Shown in pieces: positions 40,328 through 48,262 of a stretch of DNA of 64,000 nt. The stretch comes from CBDCUW01 sp965222745. Its GTDB lineage: Bacteria > Planctomycetota > Planctomycetia > Pirellulales > Pirellulaceae. The position numbers and the translations under genes were made by a program. The number at the start of each line of letters is the position of its first letter. The stretch's first letter is position 1. The stretch spans positions 930,001 to 994,000 of the forward strand of contig CBDCUW010000005.1 of NCBI GenBank assembly GCA_965222745.1, written 5' to 3'. Under the pieces are notes generated by a model. The model had not been told where the DNA came from, searched no databases, and saw nothing but the letters and a program-made list of their open reading frames with translations.

Positions 40328-40828
40328 ACGGAAGGTCGTCTCTTTTTGACCATCAAGTCAACGCAGATAAGTCCATTTTGGCAAACGACTTACGAATTCT
40401 CACCAGGCGAAAAGTGGCGCTGTCCAACTAGATACTTCGCGGAACATTTACTTCGCCAGGAAACTTGGGTTTGACGGTGATCCAGATGCCCAACTGAATG
40501 GGACAGCATATTGGTGGCGGAATCATTTTTCAGCTACGCTTGAGCCACACGGCGACGGGTGGTCAATCATAGGAGTTAGTCCGTTGGGCCTGCAAAATGG
40601 TGATCTAATTCGCGATCCGTGGAGTGTGACTGGAATCATATTTCGCACGGACCAAGCAATACTACCCACCCACATCAAAGTGATGGCTTAAAACAGTTGG
40701 GTTATGCCAGAAGTATCGTTGTCTTTTGAAGTGTTGGCGCTGCGTTCGTGGTTTCCGGGAGGGAGTCAATCGTTGTGGTCGGAGGAGTTATCACAGGGCT
40801 AGGCGCTGTTTTGTTGGAAACCGCATTG

Positions 40829-41667
40829 CCTGTCGGTGCTTCTCGGCCGCCATTTGTGGGACGGACTCCGCCAACCGGCGCTAAAGCTTGGTGCTTCGCC
40901 GCCACCTTGCGAGTGCGGATTCGCTGCCCACCGCCGTCTAAGTGCGGTCTCGGGCATCCATGCCCTCGGCAATCTTTTTCGGTGCATCCTGCACCGGCGC
41001 TACGGCTCGAAGACGCAACGGGCCAGTCGTCACAGTTGGGAAGCGGTTGCAAAATCCGGCTTTGATTTCTTCGATTGAGGGTGTTCTTCGCACATCCCTG
41101 CCCGTTGCTGCTCGCCTGCGCTGTGGCCGCTGGGCCGGCTAAAGCAGGTCCTCGGCTTACGGGCATCGCTTGTCGTTCGATGGTGCAAACCGTGTACGAT
41201 CGTAGCGGGTTGCTTTAATTCGAGCTTTGTTCTCATTGGCCCGCTTCCATGCCCGACGCCTCGGATGCCATCCAGGCACCGCGGCCGTCAAGGCGGCGAC
41301 CGTCCATGGATCGCCGTGCGCTTCGCTCTTTGTTGCGCGCGGACCGTTGGAGCGGTCTTCACGGTTCCGCCAGGGCGTGGTTCGTCTTCTCCTTCGGTCC
41401 AAACACATTCGCCCGGCGGTTTTCATTCAAACCGAATTCCATTGGAGCATTCTTTCGTTGCCCAAAATTCGCGAACGGACAGAAGCACTCCCAGAACCTC
41501 GTGCAACTGTCCATCCACTTAAACCTTCGACAAAGCTCCGGCAGATCGGAACCGCCACCAAAGCCCGGCGGTACCGATCTGCCTCCGCGGGAGATTCGTG
41601 TGGCGGCATCGTGCCGGAGTTGCGACAACCATCGTAGCCATCGCTTTCAGACAAACACGGTTTGACC
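40829..41667 (-). repeat. 0.9-kb dispersed non-coding repeat, copy 2
   Basis: Copy of 27399-28347. Shared blocks include the hairpin GGGCATCCATGCCC (40952-40965), GGTGCA/TGCACC (40981-40995, compensating change against copy 1), a block around CCCGACGCCTCGGATGCCAT (near 41250) and GTGGCGGCATCGTGCCG near the end. It contains site I (GCAAACCGTGTACGATCG, near 41185) and ends in site H, ACAAACACGGTTTGACC (41651-41667). Reading frames are not conserved between the copies. The gap 40692-41740 contains no gene besides this. Confidence 0.6.
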
Positions 41668-42138
41668 ACCCGGGTACGATTTTGGGCATTGCCTGTAAAC
41701 CGGCCAACGTGCGTATCCGACGTATCCCGAAGTGAAAACTTCAATCAACATCAACTAGAAAGAGACTGCCTTCGACGTTGGAAAGGCTGTTCAAACATTC
41801 GGTATCAACATGAAAATCGTGATACTCGGCTCGGTTTTCCAGCAGCCAGGCAAGGGCAGCCTCGCCAAACGGATAGATTGCCAACCCAGCAGCGGGATCG
41901 AATACGATCGCGTTGCCAGTGATCCATTCAACCGAGCCGTCGCCAAGTGCGAAAAGGTCAACGGTTGTGAATTCGGACAAATCACAGTACGCAAAATTCG
42001 GCAACGTATTGAAGTTCAAAGATTCTCGAATGTCGCCGAGCGCCCAAAACCAGCCACCAATGAGCGCTTGAAAACCAGCCACTTTTGAGTCGTCCGTGTA
42101 CGTTTCCCTGCTCACTCCGGAGCAAGGAAACGAACTGC

Positions 42139-43701
42139 ATGGCGAATCAACTACAGGTGGCTAAGGTGTTGTCAATTAAGACTTTGCACGAACAGGGGTG
42201 GTCCCAACGACGGATCGCCAGGGAACTTGGCATCAACCGAGAGTCGGTGGCCAAGTACCTGCAAGAGCAGGCAAAACCGGCCAAAGCGCCCATCGGCTCG
42301 GATGATTCAAAACCAGCCAAAGCGCCCATCGGGTCTGAGCATCCTGGCGACGATTCAAAACCAGCCAAAGCGCCCATCGGGTCGCGAAGCCAATGTGCTC
42401 AGTTCCATGAGCTGATTCTGGCCAAGCTCGAACAGGGTCTTTCGGCGCAGAGGATCTTTCAAGATCTGGTTGGCGATCACGGATTCACCGCCCAGTATCA
42501 CAGCGTTCGCCGATACGTCGCCAAACTCAAGCGGGCTCAGCCGCTCCCGTTTCGGCGTATCGAAGTGGCACCAGGCGAAGAGGCGCAAATCGACTTTGGC
42601 ACTGGTGCAAGGATCGTTGACAGCGAGGGGCGACGTCGCAAGACGCACGTGATTCGCGTTGTCCTGAGTTACTCACGCAAGGCTTACAGCGAGGTCGTTT
42701 ATCGGCAAACCACCGACAACTTCATTCAGTGTCTTGAGAATGCCTTCATGCACTTCGGCGGCGTTCCCAAGACGCTGGTTCCGGACAACCTGAAAGCAGC
42801 CGTTCTCAAAGCCGACTGGTACGATCCCGAACTCAATCCCAAGCTGCAGTCGTTCTGCGAGCATTACGGCACGGTTCTGTTGCCGACCAGGCCACGCATG
42901 CCGCGGCATAAAGGCAAAGTGGAACGGGGCGTCGACTATGTCCAAGAGAACGCGCTCAAGGGCCGCTCCTTCGAGAGCTTAGAAAAGCAGAACGATCATC
43001 TGCAACACTGGGAACGGACGGTCGCCGACACTCGACTTCACGGCACGACCAAGCGTCAAGTGCTAAAGATGTTTCAGGAGGAAGAACGCAGTGCGTTAGG
43101 GGAACTGCCGGCCGAACGTTTCCCAAGTTTCAAAGAAGGCCAACGGATCGTCAGTCGCGATGGACATGTCGCCGTCGACAAGTCCTACTACAGTGTTCCA
43201 CCTGAGTACCTGGGTCGCGAAGTGTGGGTTCGCTGGAACTCGCATCTGGTGCGTATCTACAGCGATTCGATGAAACCGATCTGCACGCACGCCAGAGCAG
43301 CCCAGGGGAAGTTCAGTACGCTCAGCCAGCACATCGCCTCGGAAAAGATCAGTGTGGTGGAGCGTGGCACCGAGTGGTTGCTTCAAAAAGTCGGCATCAT
43401 TGGGCCCCAAACGCGTGCCTGGTCGCGCGCCCTGGTGGCCGCTCGCGGTGTGCAATCAGTGCGTGTTCTGCAAGGGCTGCTGAATCTCTCGGGCAAACAT
43501 TCCAGTGAGTCGATTGAACAAGCTTGCCGGACGGCGCACTCCTACGGCGAATACCGATTGGCAACGATTCGCAAACTGATCAAGCATGCCGGCCCCGACC
43601 AAGAACAGTTCGAGTTTCTTGAAGACCATCCAATCATCCGTAACCTATCGGACTACGGAGATGTTGTCCGCGTTCACTTTGGCAAGGAGGCCAAGCTATG
43701 A
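42139..43701 (+). CDS. istA: IS21-family transposase IstA
   Basis: 520 residues from ATG 42139 (AAGGAAAC upstream; open to 42085). N-terminal helix-turn-helix WSQRRIARELGINRESVAKY, then three repeats of KPAKAPIGS (about 46-88), which are encoded by copies of the element's end repeats. The DDE integrase core follows: AQIDFGTGARIV (D), KTLVPDNLKAAV (D), HKGKVERGVDYVQE (E). Full length. The KPAKAPIGS insert between the HTH and the next domain is unusual for IstA. It overlaps istB by four bases. Confidence 0.93.
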   Translation: MANQLQVAKVLSIKTLHEQGWSQRRIARELGINRESVAKYLQEQAKPAKAPIGSDDSKPAKAPIGSEHPGDDSKPAKAPIGSRSQCAQFHELILAKLEQGLSAQRIFQDLVGDHGFTAQYHSVRRYVAKLKRAQPLPFRRIEVAPGEEAQIDFGTGARIVDSEGRRRKTHVIRVVLSYSRKAYSEVVYRQTTDNFIQCLENAFMHFGGVPKTLVPDNLKAAVLKADWYDPELNPKLQSFCEHYGTVLLPTRPRMPRHKGKVERGVDYVQENALKGRSFESLEKQNDHLQHWERTVADTRLHGTTKRQVLKMFQEEERSALGELPAERFPSFKEGQRIVSRDGHVAVDKSYYSVPPEYLGREVWVRWNSHLVRIYSDSMKPICTHARAAQGKFSTLSQHIASEKISVVERGTEWLLQKVGIIGPQTRAWSRALVAARGVQSVRVLQGLLNLSGKHSSESIEQACRTAHSYGEYRLATIRKLIKHAGPDQEQFEFLEDHPIIRNLSDYGDVVRVHFGKEAKL

Positions 43702-44546
43702 ATGAATCGTTACTATCAACTCTCAAGAAGCTGCGTCTTTCGGGATTGGCTCAGACGCTGGAGGTTCGCTTGCATGAAGCGCAGAGCAATCATCTCACTC
43801 ATTCAGAGTTTCTGGAACTGGTGTTGCAAGACGAGATGCTTGTGCGCGGGGAACGTCAGTTGGCTCGGCGCATCAAGGCAGCCGGGTTTCGGGACTTGAA
43901 AACATTGGAGGATTTTGACTGGTCTTTCAACCCATCGATTAAGCAGAAGGATGTGTTTGAACTGGCAAGAGGACACTTCATTCGCGAAGCCCGCGACGTG
44001 TTGCTGTGCGGCGCGCCCGGAACTGGAAAAAGTCATATCGTCCAAGCGCTGGGCTATCAGTTGATCAAGCTTGGCAACTTGGTTCTGTACCGAAGCATCT
44101 TCGACGTCGTGCGAGACTTCTTACACGATGAAGCGATGGAGGGACATGAGCGAGTGATGAACCGATACTTGAAGCCGGACCTGTTGATCATCGATGACTT
44201 CGGGATGAAGCAGTTGCCCAAACGCAGTGGCGAATTTCTGTTCGAGATCGTGATGCGTCGCTACGAAACGCGCAGCACGATGATGACGTCGAATAGACCG
44301 CTAGAAGATTGGGGCAAATTGCTGGGGGACGTTCCGACCGCAACCGCCATCCTGGATCGGTTCCTGCATCACTCGCAAATCTTCACGATCACGGGCAAGA
44401 GCTACCGACTGCGAGATCGCGGGAGCGATTCAAAACCAGCCAAAGCGCCCACCGGGTCGAGGAAAAATGGAAAAGGTTCAAAACCAGCCAAAGCGCCCAT
44501 CGGCTCGAAAGCCGAAGAACAAGATCAGAAGTCTTCAAACAAGTAA
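43698..44546 (+). CDS. istB: IS21-family ATPase IstB
   Basis: 282 residues, DnaA/DnaC-like AAA ATPase that assists IstA: Walker A GAPGTGKSH, Walker B LLIIDDFGMKQ, sensor-1 MMTSNRPLEDWG. The start overlaps the istA stop (ATGA), the usual coupling. The C-terminal ~40 residues carry two more KPAKAPxGS repeats, like those in IstA, so the coding sequence doubles as transposase-binding repeats near the right end. Confidence 0.93.
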   Translation: MNESLLSTLKKLRLSGLAQTLEVRLHEAQSNHLTHSEFLELVLQDEMLVRGERQLARRIKAAGFRDLKTLEDFDWSFNPSIKQKDVFELARGHFIREARDVLLCGAPGTGKSHIVQALGYQLIKLGNLVLYRSIFDVVRDFLHDEAMEGHERVMNRYLKPDLLIIDDFGMKQLPKRSGEFLFEIVMRRYETRSTMMTSNRPLEDWGKLLGDVPTATAILDRFLHHSQIFTITGKSYRLRDRGSDSKPAKAPTGSRKNGKGSKPAKAPIGSKAEEQDQKSSNK

Positions 44547-44689
44547 TCCAGACTCAAAATGGCCGGTTTTGAAGCGCCCATAAGTGGCTGGTTTTAAAGC
44601 GCCTGATGACACTCGAACAAACGTCTCGTCGCCGGTCGTTCGAACCAGATATAGCATCGGCGTTTCTTACGAATTCGTGGGTGATGTCC

Positions 44690-47600
44690 TCAATTATCCC
44701 CGGTAGAAGTTTCAACGCAAATCAGGAAGGTTGCTTTTGGACTTTGACTGACTCGCGGGCGCTTCGAATTCGCCCGCCGGTCAGTCAAACACGGTTCGCC
44801 CCGACGCAGTACGATTTGGGTTTTCAATCGTACCGGGGCAGATCGTCCGTATGCGTCAAAGGCGTAAGTCGTGGTGTTGCTTTTGGCGTCGGTGGCAGTG
44901 ATTTTGTTGCCTGCGCGATCGTAGACGCTGCTTGTGGCGTCGCCGGCGGTGTCGGTACAGGTTAAGTCGCGTCCGAGCTGGTCGTAGGTGCAGTCCTGGC
45001 CGACGTTGTTGGGATCTCGAATGCTGAGTTGGTTGCCGGTGGCGTCGTAGGTGTAGGTGGTCACTTTGCCGAGTGCATCGTGGTTTTCGATCGTTCGGCC
45101 AGCAGCGTCGGTGAGTGACTTGCGGGCTTTGCCGAGCGCGTTGATGGTTTTGGAGACGAGTACGGTTCCGTAACCGGTGATCGTTTGGGTGGCCGGTTTG
45201 CCGGTGCAGTTCCAGGTGAGCAGTGAATTGTTGGCCGGATCGAGGATGCCAGTCATCACGCTGCCTCTGCCGGAGGAGATCGCAAAGCGGATTTCGCCTT
45301 CGGCGTTGATCGTGACGCGGGCGGTGCCGGGAGCGTCGGCGTCGAAGGTGATGCCGGCTCCGCCGTTGGCTTCGGTATCGGCGAGTTTTGAAAGCGCGGC
45401 CGAGAGGGAGATGTTGTTGCTGCCGATCAGCGGGGAGACTCCGCCGCTGGAGTCGAGACCGCTATCATCGGTAAGGTCGTCGTCGTAGAGGTATTGTTCG
45501 GTGAAGCCGTCGGTGGAAGAAACGCCATCCAAGCCGGCGATCGGTGGATTGGTAGCGTCGACGACACCGCGGGCGACCAGCCAGGTGGTGCGGGCAACGG
45601 GTCGGCCGCGACCGTCATAGCGAGTCGTGACTTCGCGATACGTTTTGGCGTCGACCGGGTTGTCCAAGGCCGAGGTGTGGTCGGTGTAGTCGGCGATGGT
45701 GGCTTGGTGGACGGTCTGGCCGACCGCGCTTGTGCGAGTGATGCTGCCATGGCCGAGCGGGTTTTCACTTGCTGTGACTTGGCCGCAGCAATCTTCGTGG
45801 TGCGTTTTCCAGATCTTGCCGGCGAAGTCGGTGTGCTGGGTGCGGCGACCGGCGAGGTCATAGACGAAGGATTCAGTGGCCGCTTCGGTCGTTCCGGGCG
45901 CTTCGCTATGCGTGGCCGCCAGTCCGGCTGGCGTGTAGGTCCAGGTTTCGGACGCTTTTTGGTGGCCGCCGGTGTCGGTGGCATCGAAGTAGCGGGGAGA
46001 GCGGACGGCAAGGACGTGGTTGTCGAGATCGTAATCGGTTTCGCTGCGCGCTTCGATCGTGGTTCCGGCGGCAGCGATGCGGGCGGTTTGACGCGCGCGG
46101 CTGTCGTACTCGAAGTGCGTTTCGATGTTGCGACCGTCATGCTGCCGCTCGACGTCGCCCGCCGACGAGTAGACGGTATCGGAAATCATGTAGTCTGCGT
46201 TGGCCGTGGTGTCGCGGTTGAGAGCCAGGAAATTGACGTAGGGATCGGGATCAGTTCCGGGGACGGTGAATTCGGGGACCGTGCCGATGACCGTTCGGAT
46301 CGTGCGTCCGTCGTCATCGTAGGCGTAGAAGGTCTTGCGGCCGTGCGGGTCTTCGGTCGAGTAGAGTTTGCCGTCGACGTAGGTGTATTTGCTGGTCAGC
46401 GATTGATTCGCAGAGATCTCTTGGGTCGTTTCCTCGCGGCGAAGTTGATGGTCGTAGACGTGGGTGGTCAGCAAACCGCCGCGGCGATGTTCCAGTGGTA
46501 GCTTCGTGCCGGTCAAGTAGGTCCACGTTTCTGTCAAAGCGAGATCGGGAGTGGCGGTCTCGTTGCCGGCGCCATCCATCGTGCCCGAAACGACGGTGCG
46601 TGAAGCCAATCGGTGGGACGTGTCGTAGGCGTAGGTGGTGACGACTCCCATCCGATTGACTCGCTTTTCCACTTGCCCTTTGCCGTTGCCGCTGGCGACG
46701 TAGAAAACTCGATCGGTCGTGCCGTCGTCGTACAGCGTGCTGATCAACCGGCCCTGGCTGTCGTAGAAATAGTCGATCTGGTCACCCATCGGATCGGTGG
46801 TCTTCGTGATTCGTCCCGAAGAATCGTAGGTGTGACTGATTGTCGGACGGCTGCCGCCAATATTCGTCGCCGGCTTGGTGACCGTTGTCAGACGACCACC
46901 TGTATCGTAGGCGTAGTCGGTTTCGTTGCCGAGTGGATCGATGTACTTGGTGAGCCGGTTGTCGGTGTTGTATTGCCACTGGTAGACCGCATAGTCGGCC
47001 GTTTGGATGTCGTTGCTCGGGTTGGGATCGTAGGCTGCGCCGCCTGAATAGGGATCGATGCCGTTGCCGTTGGACGGATCCTCCAGGATGCCGACCATCT
47101 TTTTGGTCATCATTCCGTCGGTGTTGTATTCGTACTTCGTCACCCGGCCCTGACGATCACGGAATCTCAGCGGCCGTTTCTTCGCATCACGGAAAGTCGA
47201 TTCAAACGATCCATCCAGATAGCCGACGATACCGAACACACCGTCGTCGTCGAAGTTGTAAAACTGCACCGAGGTGGGCGTTTGAATGTAGCCGACGGTG
47301 CTGGAGAGCATGTTGGTGGCGCTGTAGGTCTTGAAGGCATAGGCATCCTGTTCCGTGCCGGTGTAGTTGAAACCGCCGCCGGTGATATCGATCTGCCAGC
47401 CATCGTCAACTTCGTTGATGAACCGCCGGCGATAACCGTTCTGCTGGCTCAGATTGAAAGTCTCGCGAAACGCCCGCAGCTTGCCACCCCCTTCGTAGAC
47501 CAGGATCGTTTGTCCCTCGCCGATGTCGCTTAAGCCAAAGTTGGCATACACCACTTCATCGGCTTCGTTGGCGATCACTCGCACCAGGTTCACCGCGCCG

Positions 47601-47731
47601 TTGTAGTAGAGAATGTCGTTGCCCGACATGCCGGCGACGATGCCGGTCACGTAGGCCTTCTTCTTCTGATGTCCCTCGGGAGCGCGATGATCATCGAAGG
47701 TGATCTCGGCGCAGTCTGGCGAAATCGCTGG
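44690..47731 (-). pseudogene. RHS/YD-repeat protein gene, truncated at both ends
   Basis: About 1000 residues of YD repeats (YDTGGRLTTV, YDSSGRITKT, YDSQGRLIST and many more), the shell of RHS-type polymorphic toxins. The frame is open at its 5' side to 47731 without a signal or normal start; the first usable codon is GTG 47650, already inside a repeat. At the 3' side the last repeat is TTTYAFDAYGR. The frame then runs for ~45 residues through the junction repeat (site J) and stops at 44690. No toxin domain is present, and no RHS hyperconserved cleavage box is seen. An immunity-like frame overlaps the end. Probably a remnant whose tip was lost or exchanged. Confidence 0.75.
44784..44857 (-). 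repeat. Junction repeat, site J, at the broken RHS tip
   Basis: GTCAAACACGGTTCGCC (44784-44800), GACGCA (44803-44808), TACGATT (44810-44816), loop, AATCGTA (44826-44832), GGGGC, and TGCGTC (44852-44857). Arms GACGCA/TGCGTC, GCCCC/GGGGC and TACGATT/AATCGTA form nested inverted repeats, so the unit can fold as a stem-loop. The minus strand codes DAYGRSAPVRLKT at the RHS tip. A separate hairpin GCGGGCG/CGCCCGC adjoins it at 44757-44777. Confidence 0.65.
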
Positions 47732-47734
47732 TCA

Positions 47735-48262
47735 TGATCACCCCCGAATCGATTCAAAAACCATCTGTTAGCGACGGAAGATGTTCAGTGCAAAAACCGG
47801 GATTGCCCGCAATCCAGATGCGCGTAGCGAAACCGTCCACCAACCCATCGCAATCCCCACCACGAAAGGAAAAGTTCAATCGAAAAGACTTTGCCCTGAA
47901 GGTGCTAAACACACTTCGAGAGAAGCAACTTCAACGATAGGGCTTGCCACAAGACCGTCAATGAGAATTTTTCGCGGTCCTTCTCTTTCCTGCAAATCTT
48001 CTCGAAAGACGAGCTTTTGGCGCATGCGAACGTGTTTCGTTGTCACAGCTTGACAAACGGCGACAGGCGGAACGGAGAAAGAGAAGCGAAACATACGAAA
48101 ATACTCTCTATTTTGTTGTGTTGGACAGTTTGTAAGTCGCCATGTATTGGCGGCAAGGTGACGCCGATACTCCACGTTTATGCCCATTTCCCGAATCTGG
48201 TGTTGTCCGACTAGAATGGGGCCTCCCACCTTTCCGCCTTCCGCTTGTCGAGATTGCTTCCC
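47735..48262. other. Intergenic stretch without recognisable gene
   Basis: 528 bases between the truncated RHS frame and the DUF1549 gene. Short frames exist on both strands, but none has protein-like composition or a plausible start. A minus-strand stretch (about 47876-48060, CQAVTTKHVRMRQKLVFRED) looks faintly coding and may be debris. The right boundary of the accessory island probably lies here. Confidence 0.4.

Larger units (their letters stand above)
38782..40427 (-). mobile_element. IS701-family insertion sequence
   Basis: 1646 bases. Perfect 18-base inverted ends TTGGACAGCGCCACTTTT (38782-38799 and inverted 40410-40427). Target duplication CTAG at 38778-38781 and 40428-40431. It encodes a transposase in two overlapping frames. 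It interrupts the ADP-ribosyltransferase-like gene. Confidence 0.9.
38511..40691 (+). pseudogene. ADP-ribosyltransferase-fold-like gene split by IS701-type element
   Basis: Pieces 38511-38781 and 40432-40691 join (one CTAG kept) into 531 bases, 176 residues, with no frameshift: ...RCNSERLDTSRNIYFARKLG... The centre reads CVLYHATRTRNLNAIQTNGL followed later by a Ser-Arg-Asn-Ile-Tyr-Phe strand. This is the H-x-T, N-x2-x-I-x2-x-GL pattern of RNA 2'-phosphotransferase/ADP-ribosyltransferase-type proteins (KptA/PARP fold). Such domains are common toxin effectors. It runs on the plus strand, divergent from the SHMT-like gene with only ~17 bases between possible starts. At present only the first ~90 residues plus IS sequence can be made. 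Confidence 0.6.
42064..44605 (+). mobile_element. IS21-family insertion sequence
   Basis: 2542 bases with istA and istB. Target duplication ATGA at 42060-42063 and 44606-44609. Ends share GCGCTT-AAAACCAGCCACTT; the right end has three extra outer bases. The internal repeat CAAAACCAGCCAAAGCGCCC occurs three times in istA and twice in istB, and a variant lies near 44566. Removing the element with one ATGA restores the immunity-like gene. Confidence 0.88.
41741..44715 (-). pseudogene. Immunity-like small protein gene split by IS21-type element
   Basis: Pieces 44715-44606 and 42059-41741 join (one ATGA of the target duplication removed) into 429 bases, 142 residues, with no frameshift: ...RRRDVCSSVIGGWFWALGDI... 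The start TTG 44715 is the first usable codon after a stop and lies 23 bases inside the end of the RHS frame (stop 44690). A small acidic protein (SEFTTVDLFALGDGSVEWIT, EAALAWLLENRAEYHDFHVD) directly behind an RHS gene is the place for an immunity protein. The family is not recognised, so the role is inference. Inactive as it stands. Confidence 0.55.

Noticed and set aside
19858..44857. Classical integron with attC sites
   Set aside because: The recombinase lacks the extra IntI region between catalytic boxes and the repeats do not show the GTTRRRY/RYYYAAC core; kept only as an integron-like layout.
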